Source: an uncultured Oscillospiraceae bacterium
GTDB taxonomy: Bacteria; Bacillota; Clostridia; Oscillospirales; Acutalibacteraceae
Length of the DNA: 14,399 bases
Direction: 5' to 3'
Assembly: GCA_900544515.1 (NCBI GenBank)
Contig: UQVI01000027.1
Coordinates: 1 to 14,399 of the forward strand
A program made the position numbers and the translations under genes. This document shows, piece after piece, positions 1 through 7,163 of this stretch; position 1 is the first letter of the stretch, and every line of letters begins with the position of its first letter. The notes beneath the pieces are model-generated. The model saw only the letters and a list, made by a program, of their open reading frames with translations. It ran no database searches and was not told the origin of the DNA.

Positions 1-48
1 TCTACACTCGACTAGTCGTCGGCAGCGTCAGATGTGTATAAGAGACAG
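1..48 (+). other. Untrimmed Illumina Nextera adapter (P5 tail, i5 index, transposon mosaic end)
   Basis: Bases 1-7 (TCTACAC) match the end of the P5 primer. Bases 8-15 (TCGACTAG) match, from memory, the Nextera i5 index S513. Bases 16-29 (TCGTCGGCAGCGTC) are the Nextera read-1 adapter, and bases 30-48 (AGATGTGTATAAGAGACAG) are the 19-base Tn5 mosaic end. This is library-preparation sequence, not genome. Translating through it gives the artefactual peptide MCIRDR at the head of the first open frame, so that peptide should not be taken as a protein N-terminus. Confidence 0.98.
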
Positions 49-49
49 G

Positions 50-424
50 ACTACAGATATTCAAAAAACTTTCAATAATATATATTCTTATTTGAAAAGG
101 GACGGTATATTTGTTTTCAGCTGGGATCACCCTTTAATCAATAGCATTGAGCTTGAGGACAATACGCTTCGCTTTACGGGGAATTATAATGCAGAAGAAA
201 CGATGACCTTTGAAAAGGGCGGTAATCCTGTAACACTTATTAAAAGAAAACTATCAACGTATATCAATGCATTGGCGCAAGCAGGCTTTTTTGTTGAAAG
301 AGTTATAGAAGATGTTGATTCAGCCAAATTAAAAGCGGACAGGAATTATCATTCTTCATATTATGATGGAGTAAAGGCAGAGCATTATCCATTATCCTTT
401 ATTATTAAAGCGAGGAAAATTTGA
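50..424 (+). CDS. SAM-dependent class I methyltransferase, 3' fragment
   Basis: The frame is open from the adapter junction to TGA at 422-424, giving 124 genomic residues with the 5' part missing. The visible part resembles the C-terminal half of a UbiE/Methyltransf_11-type enzyme. It has a helix (NNIYSYLKRDG) leading into the strand IFVFSWDHPL, the usual 'grade your product, then FS-EHP' segment after motif IV. A variable insert and a C-terminal strand ending LSFIIKARKI follow. The SAM-binding motif I lies upstream of the contig end, so substrate and exact family cannot be read. The stop codon overlaps the TTG candidate start of the glycosylase gene, so the two are probably co-transcribed. 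Confidence 0.8.
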   Translation, partial: TTDIQKTFNNIYSYLKRDGIFVFSWDHPLINSIELEDNTLRFTGNYNAEETMTFEKGGNPVTLIKRKLSTYINALAQAGFFVERVIEDVDSAKLKADRNYHSSYYDGVKAEHYPLSFIIKARKI

Positions 425-906
425 TTATGATTGTTCACCCAATCAGTCCGATTTATAATGAAGAATCAGAAATATTGATATTAGGTTCATTTCCTTCAGT
501 TAAGTCACGTGAGGAAGGCTTTTTCTACGGGCATCCGAGAAATCGTTTCTGGAGTGTTATGGCGAAAATATGTGATGCTCCTGTTCCGTCAAGTATTGAG
601 GAGAAAACAAAACTGATACTGGATCATCATTTTGCGCTTTGGGATGTGATTCATTCCTGTGAAATAAGCGGTTCAGCGGACAGTAGCATTAAAAATGTAG
701 TGGCTAATGATTTGAGTATAATTCTTGAAAATGCACAAATCAAAAAAATATTTGTAAACGGCAAAAAGGCATATAGCTTGTATAAAAAATATATGGAAAA
801 ACAGATTGGCATCAGTGCTGTATGTCTGCCGTCAACAAGTCCTGCCAATGCCGGCTGGAGTGATGACAGGCTTTTTGAATACTGGAAAAATGAAATGGGA
901 GTATAA
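421..906 (+). CDS. DNA-deoxyinosine glycosylase (uracil-DNA glycosylase superfamily)
   Basis: This 161-residue protein has the hallmarks of the hypoxanthine/deoxyinosine DNA glycosylase (HDG) branch of the UDG superfamily. It carries GSFPS at 22-26, YGHPRNRFW at 36-44, the middle segment FALWDVIHSC at 71-80, FVNGKKAY at 111-118, and LPSTSPANA at 136-144. The family removes deaminated bases, mainly deoxyinosine from adenine deamination, in base excision repair. It is a single domain of typical length with no signal peptide. Start choice is uncertain: TTG at 421 overlaps the preceding stop and has GAGGA 4 bases upstream, while ATG at 427 has the same GAGGA 10 bases upstream and gives a protein two residues shorter. 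The 3' end lies inside a terminator hairpin. The family call is confident; the precise substrate is inferred from the family. Confidence 0.85.
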   Translation: MIMIVHPISPIYNEESEILILGSFPSVKSREEGFFYGHPRNRFWSVMAKICDAPVPSSIEEKTKLILDHHFALWDVIHSCEISGSADSSIKNVVANDLSIILENAQIKKIFVNGKKAYSLYKKYMEKQIGISAVCLPSTSPANAGWSDDRLFEYWKNEMGV

Positions 907-945
907 AAACTGTGTTTGTAACCTCAGTTTTATACTCCCGTTTTT
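897..945 (+). terminator. Rho-independent terminator overlapping the glycosylase stop codon
   Basis: The left arm 897-912 (GGGAGTATAAAAACTG) pairs with the right arm 925-939 (CAGTTTTATACTCCC), with one extra A in the left arm and a 12-base loop. GTTTTTA follows at 940-946. The stop codon at 904-906 is inside the left arm. In the other direction the hairpin is followed by ATTTCATTTTTC, so it may also serve the convergent AraC gene that ends at 951. Confidence 0.85.
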
Positions 946-950
946 ATATT

Positions 951-1796
951 CTATTTTATATGATTTTTTCGGTAAATGCTTGGACTCATTCCCTTGTAGC
1001 GTGAAAAGGTTTTTGAAAAATAGCTCATATCATTGAAGCCGCAGCCCAATGCAATATCGGTTATGGATTCATCGGTAAGAAGAAGTCTTTCACCTGCTGA
1101 TTCAATCCGATAATAATTCAAATATTCAATAGGTGTTTTGCCCGTCATATCGGAAAATGCACGGCAGAAATAACGTGGAACCATACCTGCAACATCGGCA
1201 ATCTCGGCAAGAGTTATAGGGTTTTCATAATTGTTTCGGATATAGGTTAAAACGTTTTTCAGCCTGATGATTTGCCGGCGATTTTTTGAAAGGGAAATGT
1301 TTTTTGCTTTGGTATTGATAAGGCTTCCCATAAGCTGCCACATCAGTCCTACGGTTGTCCATTCATAGCCTTTCTGCTCCTTTTCCATTGACTCAAATAT
1401 TTTATCGGCAAGCTCTGCCTGTTTGCTGCCTGCTTCAAAAATACCTGTGTAGCCGTTTTCATCTGCCAGAAATTCTGCAGCACTGCGTGAGCAGACAGGG
1501 GTATCGTGCAGAAGCGTGCCCAAATCAAATACAACACATTCATATACACAGTCATGAGGAATACCGCCATGAACAACACCATCACCTATCCAGGCACAAT
1601 TGCCTGCATTCACCATATAACTTTTTCCGTCAAGGGACAGCTCAAAGCTGCCCTTTAAAACCAAAATCAGCTCATATTCAAGGTGCCAATGAAGCGGCAT
1701 ATGATAACGTGCAGATGCTGAATCAACGTAGTATAATTCGATAGGGAAATCAAAGGTTCCTCTTTTTTTGTTTTCATAAAGCTCACTATAATTCAT
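951..1796 (-). CDS. AraC-family transcriptional regulator, likely of the fuc operon
   Basis: The 281-residue protein has two domains. An N-terminal cupin-like sensor domain occupies about residues 20-100, with HWHLEYELILVLKG at 36-49. A C-terminal AraC/XylS double helix-turn-helix occupies about residues 173-277, with ITLAEIADVAGMVPRYFCRAF as the first HTH. The second carries the family signature ITDIALGCGFNDMSYFSKTFSRYKGMSPSIYR. It starts 137 bases from and divergent to fucA, the usual arrangement for a local activator, so it probably responds to L-fucose or a fucose intermediate. That role rests on position only. Its ATG at 1794-1796 is preceded by a weak GGCGG-like ribosome site. Confidence 0.9.
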   Translation of the reverse strand: MNYSELYENKKRGTFDFPIELYYVDSASARYHMPLHWHLEYELILVLKGSFELSLDGKSYMVNAGNCAWIGDGVVHGGIPHDCVYECVVFDLGTLLHDTPVCSRSAAEFLADENGYTGIFEAGSKQAELADKIFESMEKEQKGYEWTTVGLMWQLMGSLINTKAKNISLSKNRRQIIRLKNVLTYIRNNYENPITLAEIADVAGMVPRYFCRAFSDMTGKTPIEYLNYYRIESAGERLLLTDESITDIALGCGFNDMSYFSKTFSRYKGMSPSIYRKNHIK

Positions 1797-1813
1797 TATT
1801 TACCGCCAAAAGT

Positions 1814-1888
1814 GAATATTATCATATTACAAGTATATAATGCCCCAAGCGAAGAATATTGAAATGTAATATAATACAATTAGAATAT
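1814..1888. promoter_or_regulatory. Three GAATAT repeats in the araC/fucA divergent region, candidate AraC sites
   Basis: The same-orientation hexamer GAATAT occurs at 1814-1819, 1854-1859 and 1883-1888 within the 137-base AT-rich divergent region. Each is followed by an AT-rich stretch (TATCATATTA, TGAAATGTAA, CATTTATAAT). AraC proteins usually bind direct repeats placed near or over the -35 box. The second copy abuts the candidate -35 and the third overlaps the -10. The repeats are short and AT-rich, so chance is possible. Confidence 0.25.
1859..1886 (+). promoter_or_regulatory. Candidate fuc operon promoter
   Basis: TTGAAA at 1859-1864 and TAGAAT at 1881-1886 are separated by 16 bases. 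An alternative -10, TATAAT at 1893-1898, has no good -35 and would then rely on an activator. Either places transcription start 25-40 bases ahead of the fucA start codon. Confidence 0.4.
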
Positions 1889-1933
1889 CATTTATAATGT
1901 GGTATGTCAAATGAAAAATGAAAGGAAATCAAA

Positions 1934-2647
1934 ATGAGTAATATTAACGAACAAAAGGAACTCATATGTGACATTTGTCACAAAATGTGGCAGCTTGGAT
2001 GGGTTGCGGCAAACGATGGTAATGTAAGTGTTAAGCTGGATGACGGCACAATACTTGCTACACCGACAGGTATGAGCAAATCTTTTATAACACCTGAAAA
2101 GTTAATCCGTATTGACAGCAAGGGTAATGTGCTGGAGGCTGCTGAGGGACTCAGACCTTCAAGTGAAATCAAGATGCATCTTCGCTGCTATGATAAGCGT
2201 GATGATGTTATGAGTGTTATTCATGCTCATCCGCCCGGAGCAACAGGCTTTGCAGTGGCTCACAAGGCAATGGATATGTATAATATGATTGAGGATGTTG
2301 CAGTTATGGGTGCTGTTCCGCTTACACCATACGGTACCCCTTCAACGACTGAAGTGCCTGACGCAATTGAGCCATATCTTGAGGAGCATGATGTTATGCT
2401 GCTTGAAAATCACGGTGCACTTGCTGTAGGCAGTGATGTGGTAACTGCCTTTTACAGAATGGAAAGTCTTGAACTTTGGGCAAAGATTACAATTAATGCC
2501 GTTATACTCGGCGGCAGCCATGACATAAGCAGAGAGAATATTCAGAAGCTTATTGACCTCAGAAGCTATTATCAGGTTACAGGAAGGCATCCGGGTTATA
2601 AAACATTCAATCCTGATGACCCTATGCTGCATGCAAAGGAGGACTGA
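1934..2647 (+). CDS. fucA: L-fuculose-phosphate aldolase (class II, zinc-dependent)
   Basis: The enzyme cleaves L-fuculose 1-phosphate into dihydroxyacetone phosphate and L-lactaldehyde, the last step of the pathway encoded here. The 237 residues form one class II aldolase/adducin domain. GWVAANDGNVSVK at 22-34 is the phosphate-binding region, SSEIKMH carries the acidic residue E78, HAHPP supplies zinc ligands H97 and H99, and ENHG supplies H160. These correspond to E73, H92, H94 and H155 of E. coli FucA. A ribosome site AAAGGA (1921-1926) lies 7 bases before the ATG. It is the first gene of a four-gene operon that also has fucU and fucI, which favours fuculose-phosphate over related substrates such as rhamnulose- or ribulose-phosphate. 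Confidence 0.92.
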   Translation: MSNINEQKELICDICHKMWQLGWVAANDGNVSVKLDDGTILATPTGMSKSFITPEKLIRIDSKGNVLEAAEGLRPSSEIKMHLRCYDKRDDVMSVIHAHPPGATGFAVAHKAMDMYNMIEDVAVMGAVPLTPYGTPSTTEVPDAIEPYLEEHDVMLLENHGALAVGSDVVTAFYRMESLELWAKITINAVILGGSHDISRENIQKLIDLRSYYQVTGRHPGYKTFNPDDPMLHAKED

Positions 2648-2649
2648 GT

Positions 2650-3090
2650 ATGTTAAAAGGAATTCCTCCAATTATTTCACCTGAGCTTTTAAAGGCACTG
2701 TGTGAAATGGGTCATGGTGATGAACTGATTATTGCAGATGGTAATTTCCCTTGTGAAAGTATCGGCAAGGATGCAGTTGTTGTACGTGCTGACGGCAATG
2801 ATGCTGCAGAGATTTTAGATGCTGTTTTACAGCTTATTCCGCTTGACAGATATACGGAGAAGCCTGTTGCTTTGATGGAGGTTGTTAAGGGTGACAGCTG
2901 CCCTGAGCCTGAGATATGGAAAACGTATGAGACTTTGCTTAATAAATATGAGCCTGATCATCACGATATAGAAATGACGGAACGTTTTGCTTTTTATGAA
3001 AGAGCAAAGAAGGCTTATCTCATTATTGCCACAGGCGAGACGGCTGTTTATGCCAATGTTCTTCTAAAGAAAGGAGTTGTAACACCGTGA
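2650..3090 (+). CDS. fucU: L-fucose mutarotase (RbsD/FucU family)
   Basis: It interconverts the alpha and beta anomers of L-fucose so that the isomerase receives its preferred form. The 146-residue length matches E. coli FucU (about 140). The family pattern is clear: LKGIPPIISPELLKALCEMGHGDEL with H22 and D24, then the strand LIIADGNFP with D30. The C-terminal block ERFAFYERAKKAYLIIATGETAVYANVLLKKGV closes the fold. A strong AAAGGAGG site lies within the end of fucA, 7 bases before the ATG, and the gap from fucA is two bases, so the two are translationally coupled. FucU over RbsD is chosen because of length and the neighbouring fucI and fucA. Confidence 0.92.
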   Translation: MLKGIPPIISPELLKALCEMGHGDELIIADGNFPCESIGKDAVVVRADGNDAAEILDAVLQLIPLDRYTEKPVALMEVVKGDSCPEPEIWKTYETLLNKYEPDHHDIEMTERFAFYERAKKAYLIIATGETAVYANVLLKKGVVTP

Positions 3091-4499
3091 GTACAGTACT
3101 TGCTTTTGATTTCGGTGCTTCAACAGGAAGGGCAATAAAGGCTGAATTTGACGGTGAAAAGCTAAGCTATAAGGAAATACATAGGTTTGACAATGTACCG
3201 AAGTATGAGAACGGACAGTTCTGCTGGGATTTTCCCTATCTTTTAGCTGAGGTGAAAAAGGCTATAGATATTTGCGGTGATACGGATTCCTTTGCTTTTG
3301 ATACCTGGGGTGTTGACTACGGACTCCTGGATGATAAGGATGAACTGATTGGACTGCCTGTGAACTATCGTGATACACGAACAAACGGTATGCCTGATAA
3401 GCTGTTCGAAAAAATATCTCCATACGATTTGTATAAATCCACAGGCAATCAGATTATGCCAATCAACACACTGTTTCAGCTTATGGCGGAAAAGAAAGAG
3501 AACGCAAGGACGCTCCTCTTTATGCCTGACCTCTTTGCTTGGGCTTTCTGTGGTGACAAGTCAGCGGAAAAAACAATTGCCTCCACATCTCAGATGTATC
3601 ATTTTGATAAGGATAGTTGGGATTTTAATATTGCCGAGCTGTCGGGTGTTGATATTTGTGTTCTGCAAAAGCTGGTTGATAGTGCATCTATTGTCGGAGA
3701 ATATAAGGGCATTAAGGTTATCAAGGTGGCAGGCCACGATACACAGTGTGCCATTGCCGCAATGCCTGCCGATAGTGAAAGGTGCAGTGCATTTCTTTCC
3801 TGCGGAACCTGGTCACTGATTGGCTGCGAGTGTGACAACGCTGTTCTTACCGAAAAAAGTATGAACGATGATCTTTCAAACGAGCTTGGTGCAAACGGAA
3901 AGATAAATTACCTTAAGAATATCAGCGGCCTCTGGCTGATTCAGGAAATAAGGAGAAATTTCAAAGCAGCAGGCAAGGCGTATTCCTTTAATGATATGGA
4001 GCAGCTTGCAAGGGCAGAAAAAGCATTCAGCTGTTTTATCGACCCTGATGCATCTGAATTTGCAACAGCAGGGTCAATGCCTGAAAAAATACGTGCATTC
4101 TGTGAAAAAACAAATCAGCCTGTACCGCAGAGCGATGGTGCACTGGTGCGCTGTATTTACGAAAGTCTGGCTATGAAATACAAATTTGCGATTCATCAGA
4201 TTTCTGAAAATACAGGGAAAATTTTTGATGTTCTTCATCTTCTGGGCGGAGGAACAAAGGACAGCTTTTTATGTCAGATGACGGCAAATAGCTTAGGTAT
4301 TCCTGTGATTGCAGGACCGACTGAGGCAACAGCACTTGGCAATATCCTGCTGCAGCTGATTGCACTTGGGGATATCAGCAGCATTGAAGAGGGAAGAGCT
4401 CTTCTGAGAAAACAGGAAAAGGTTAAAGCGTACCTCCCAAAGAATATGGAAAGCTGGGAGAGTGCATATAAAACATTCTGCAAAATAATAATTAAGTAA
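3087..4499 (+). CDS. FGGY carbohydrate kinase of rhamnulokinase (RhaB) type, acting as L-fuculokinase by context
   Basis: It is predicted to phosphorylate L-fuculose at O-1 using ATP. The 470 residues show the FGGY fold: the phosphate-1 loop FDFGASTGRA at 7-16, DTWGVDYGL at 72-80, YRDTR at 94-98, the catalytic base in GHDTQ (D218), CGTWSLIG at 239-246, GLWLIQEIRRNF at 281-292, and LGGGTKDSFLCQM at 386-398. These details are RhaB-like rather than E. coli FucK-like. However, the neighbours are fucA, fucU and fucI and no rhaA or rhaD is present, so fuculose is the likely substrate and L-rhamnulose a possible second one. The GTG start at 3087 is fixed by AAAGGAG 10 bases upstream and by a 4-base GTGA overlap with the fucU stop. 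Confidence 0.88.
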   Translation: MSTVLAFDFGASTGRAIKAEFDGEKLSYKEIHRFDNVPKYENGQFCWDFPYLLAEVKKAIDICGDTDSFAFDTWGVDYGLLDDKDELIGLPVNYRDTRTNGMPDKLFEKISPYDLYKSTGNQIMPINTLFQLMAEKKENARTLLFMPDLFAWAFCGDKSAEKTIASTSQMYHFDKDSWDFNIAELSGVDICVLQKLVDSASIVGEYKGIKVIKVAGHDTQCAIAAMPADSERCSAFLSCGTWSLIGCECDNAVLTEKSMNDDLSNELGANGKINYLKNISGLWLIQEIRRNFKAAGKAYSFNDMEQLARAEKAFSCFIDPDASEFATAGSMPEKIRAFCEKTNQPVPQSDGALVRCIYESLAMKYKFAIHQISENTGKIFDVLHLLGGGTKDSFLCQMTANSLGIPVIAGPTEATALGNILLQLIALGDISSIEEGRALLRKQEKVKAYLPKNMESWESAYKTFCKIIIK

Positions 4500-4523
4500 T
4501 AATACTAAAGAGAGGTAAAAGTT

Positions 4524-6308
4524 ATGAATTATCCAAAGATTGGTATAAGACCTACTATTGACGGCCGCTGGGGCGGCGTTCGTGAAAGTCTTGAGGTTCA
4601 GACAATGGGTATGGCTAAGGCTGCAAAGGAGCTTATTGAATCTAACCTTTATTATCCTGACGGTACTCCTGTGCAGTGTGTAATCAGTGATACCACTATC
4701 GGCGGCGGAGCTGAGGCTGCAAAATGTGCTAATCAGTTTGCAAATGAGAATGTGGTTGCAACATTATCTGTTACACCTTGCTGGTGCTACGGCTCGGAAA
4801 CCTTTGATATGGATCCGAATACAATTAAGGCTGTATGGGGCTTTAACGGAACTGAGCGTCCTGGTGCAGTTTATCTTGCAGCGGTTATGGCAGCATTTGC
4901 ACAGAAAGGTCTGCCTGCATTTTCAATCTACGGACACGATGTTCAGGATATGAGCGATACATCAGTGCCGTCAGATGTGGCTGAAAAAATACTTCGTTTT
5001 GCAAAGGCTTCTGTTGCAGTTGGCTGGATGAAGAATAAGGCATATGTAAATCTCGGCGGTGTGGCAATGGGTATTGCCGGTTCATACTGCAATGCCGATA
5101 TGTTCCAGAAATATTTCGGTATTCGTGCCGAGTGGGTGGATATGACGGAAATTGTCCGCAGAATCATTCTTGAAATCTATGACCACGACGAGTACGATAA
5201 GGCACTTGCTTGGGTCAAAAAAAACTGTAAGGAAGGCTTTGACCTTAACGAGGGTAAGGAGTTGCCTGAAAGTATCACAAAATCAAAGGTTGTACCTGCC
5301 GATAAGGACTGGGAGTTTGTCACAAAAATGACTATGGTTATGCGTGACATCCTTTACGGCAATGAAAAGCTTGATGAAATGGGATGGCACGAGGAGGCAC
5401 TTGGCAAAAATGCGGTTGCCGGCGGCTTTCAGGGTCAGCGTAACTGGACTGACTGGCTTCCTAATGCGGACTTTACAGAGGCAATTATGGCTTCTACCTT
5501 TGACTGGAACGGCGCAAAAATGCCGACTCCGTTTGCTACGGAAAATGATACCCTGAACGGTGTGGCAATGATGCTCGGCACACTCGTATCACATACTGCT
5601 CCTTGCTTCCATGATGTTCGTACCTACTGGAGTCCTGATGCCTGTGAGCGTGTGACAGGAGTACGTCCTGACGGTGTGGCAAAGAGCGGATTTATTCATC
5701 TGATTAATTCAGGTGCGACTGCACTTGACGGAAGCGGTGCTGTTAAAAACAGTGATGGCGAAGGATGTATGAAGCCTTTCTGGGAGATGACCAATGAGGA
5801 TATCAAGGCTTGCCTTGATGCTACTGACTGGTGCAGAGCAAACTATGAGTATTTCAGAGGCGGCGGATTCTCAAGCCATTTCCGCTGTCAGGCTGAGATG
5901 CCTGTAACCATGCTCAGAGTGAATGTTGTTGACGGTATCGGCCCTGTTATGCAGATTGCGGAGGGTTATACAGTTGACCTGCCTGATGAGATTCACAATA
6001 CGATTGATAAGAGAACAGACCCATCCTGGCCTACAACCTGGTTTGCACCACGTCTTACAGGTGAGGGTGCATTCACCGATGTTTACAGCGTTATGGCGAA
6101 CTGGGGTGCAAATCACGGCGTTACCGTTTATGGCCACGTTGGAGCGGATTTAATCACACTTGCTTCCATGCTGCGTATTCCTGTAAATATGCATAATGTG
6201 GCTAAGGAAAATATTTTCCGTCCGCATGCTTGGTCAGCCTTCGGAACAGAGGATACAGAGTCTGCTGATTTCCGTGCCTGCAAGAATTACGGACCGCTTT
6301 ATAAATAA
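4524..6308 (+). CDS. fucI: L-fucose isomerase
   Basis: It converts L-fucose to L-fuculose with Mn2+ as cofactor. The 594 residues are full length (E. coli FucI 591). The metal ligands align with a constant offset of three from E. coli: E340 (in FATEND), D364 (in CFHD) and H531 (in WGANHG). Other conserved blocks include IGIRPTIDGRWGGVRE at 6-21, SVTPCWCYGSET at 82-93, GFNGTERPGAVYL at 106-118, and GHVGADLITLASMLRIPV near the C-terminus. AGAGG (4511-4515) lies 8 bases before the ATG, and there is a 24-base gap from the kinase gene. As last gene of the operon it originally ran into a terminator that an insertion sequence has now split. Confidence 0.97.
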   Translation: MNYPKIGIRPTIDGRWGGVRESLEVQTMGMAKAAKELIESNLYYPDGTPVQCVISDTTIGGGAEAAKCANQFANENVVATLSVTPCWCYGSETFDMDPNTIKAVWGFNGTERPGAVYLAAVMAAFAQKGLPAFSIYGHDVQDMSDTSVPSDVAEKILRFAKASVAVGWMKNKAYVNLGGVAMGIAGSYCNADMFQKYFGIRAEWVDMTEIVRRIILEIYDHDEYDKALAWVKKNCKEGFDLNEGKELPESITKSKVVPADKDWEFVTKMTMVMRDILYGNEKLDEMGWHEEALGKNAVAGGFQGQRNWTDWLPNADFTEAIMASTFDWNGAKMPTPFATENDTLNGVAMMLGTLVSHTAPCFHDVRTYWSPDACERVTGVRPDGVAKSGFIHLINSGATALDGSGAVKNSDGEGCMKPFWEMTNEDIKACLDATDWCRANYEYFRGGGFSSHFRCQAEMPVTMLRVNVVDGIGPVMQIAEGYTVDLPDEIHNTIDKRTDPSWPTTWFAPRLTGEGAFTDVYSVMANWGANHGVTVYGHVGADLITLASMLRIPVNMHNVAKENIFRPHAWSAFGTEDTESADFRACKNYGPLYK

Positions 6309-6324
6309 TTAGAATCAGATAAAT

Positions 6325-6337
6325 ACCGCAGTGGTAC
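6325..6337 (+). terminator. Left arm of the fuc operon terminator, separated from its partner by an IS
   Basis: ACCGCAGTGGTAC begins 16 bases after the fucI stop. It pairs over all 13 bases, two as G-U wobbles, with 7212-7224 (GTATTACTGCGGT), which lies beyond the insertion sequence. Removing the element and one copy of TTTCA restores a 13-base-pair hairpin with a 14-base loop followed by six T. As it stands this arm has no nearby partner. Confidence 0.8.
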
Positions 6338-6346
6338 CGAATTCGA

Positions 6347-6351
6347 TTTCA
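6347..6351. repeat. Target-site duplication, left copy (TTTCA)
   Basis: TTTCA directly precedes the TGAAGTGCC terminus of the insertion sequence and is repeated right after the other end at 7207-7211. A duplication of 3-5 bases is usual for IS3-family elements. Confidence 0.8.
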
Positions 6352-6384
6352 TGAAGTGCCCCCGAAAGTTTAGACAAATAAATA

Positions 6385-6768
6385 TTAAAATTTAAGAGAA
6401 TGAGTTCGGAATTGCACTGGGCTCATTTTCAGTTTTGATATAATTCGTTCGTTGTTGTAGTAATCAATATAGTCTTTCAAACAGTTGATGAATTCATCAA
6501 CTGTTTGAAAGTGCTCACCGTAAAACATTTCGACTTTCAGTCTGCCGAAAAAGTTTTCCATAGCTCCGTTATCCATACAGTTTCCCTTGCGTGACATACT
6601 TTGTGTAATATTATGCTCTGCAAGTGAGCGTTGATATTCTGAATGCTGATATTGCCAGCCTTGATCTGAATGAAATATTGGTCTTGCTTTTTCAGGCAGT
6701 TTCTCGAATAAGCTATTCAGCATATCTCTGATTTGCTGCAAGTCAGGACTTAGTGAAATGGAGTAGGA
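6385..6768 (-). pseudogene. IS3-family transposase OrfB, C-terminal remnant
   Basis: The 127 sense codons that follow the orfA stop in the same frame encode the C-terminal part of a DDE integrase-type OrfB. It starts within SYSISLSPDLQQIRDML. It keeps the second catalytic acidic residue (HSDQGWQYQH), the segment SMSRKGNCMDNGAMENFFGRLK with the catalytic glutamate of the triad, and YIDYYNNERI near the end. The N-terminal region and the first catalytic aspartate are absent. A start codon (TTG at 6739-6741) exists, but no convincing ribosome site precedes it. A normal OrfB is about 275-290 residues, so this is a deletion remnant, not a functional enzyme. Confidence 0.85.
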
Positions 6769-7158
6769 TTACTGCTTTTTGTTTTTCTCTCGCTCTTCCG
6801 CAAGAACTAAGACACTCAGTTTTTTTAGGTATTCTATCTCCATTCTCAATCGCTGATTTTCTGCTATTAAATCTTCTTCTATCTTTTTATCAAGCTTTGG
6901 CGGTCTGCCTTTTCTTGTTCCGCTTGCCGCACTTGCCCTGCCTCGCCTTTCTTTCATCAGACCTTCCGCTCCTTCTTCCAAGTATATGCGTTCCCACCTT
7001 TGCACTTGTTTTTGATAATTATGTTCCTGTCCTTTTGTAATATCCCAATATTTTCTTACAACTTCACTATAGCTCAAATGATGTTCTCGCATATCCATTA
7101 TAACACCTATTTTGAATTCTGCACTATATCTTTTTTGTTTATTCCCTTTCTTTCCCAT
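6769..7158 (-). CDS. IS3-family transposase OrfA (HTH and leucine zipper protein)
   Basis: The 129 residues contain a helix-turn-helix typical of IS150-group OrfA (RYSAEFKIGVIMDMREHHLSYSEVVRKYWDI), a basic linker (GRASAASGTRKGRPPKL), and a C-terminal heptad helix (DLIAENQRLRMEIEYLKKLSVLV) serving as the dimerising zipper. In intact elements OrfA is joined to OrfB by -1 frameshifting on an A-rich site. Here the tail EREKNKKQ ends at TAA (6769-6771), and the OrfB remnant continues in the same frame, showing the deletion joint. The ATG at 7156-7158 was chosen over an upstream in-frame ATG at 7186-7188 that lies inside the terminal hairpin. Only a GGGGGTG run could serve as a ribosome site. Alone, OrfA binds the element's ends and tends to repress transposition. 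Confidence 0.85.
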   Translation of the reverse strand: MGKKGNKQKRYSAEFKIGVIMDMREHHLSYSEVVRKYWDITKGQEHNYQKQVQRWERIYLEEGAEGLMKERRGRASAASGTRKGRPPKLDKKIEEDLIAENQRLRMEIEYLKKLSVLVLAEEREKNKKQ

Positions 7159-7163
7159 AAAAA

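Noticed and set aside
1355..1744. 129-codon plus-strand open frame opposite the AraC gene
   Set aside because: It is antisense to clear AraC coding sequence, has no recognisable domain, and its composition is that of a reverse-complement shadow.
5871..6153. Open frames on both strands inside fucI
   Set aside because: fucI is intact with its catalytic residues placed; these are shadows in other frames.
6333..6345. GGTACC next to GAATTC (KpnI and EcoRI sites), resembling cloning-vector polylinker next to the IS
   Set aside because: GGTAC belongs to the terminator arm that pairs with 7212-7216 on the other side of the IS, so it is native sequence; no other vector sequence is seen nearby.
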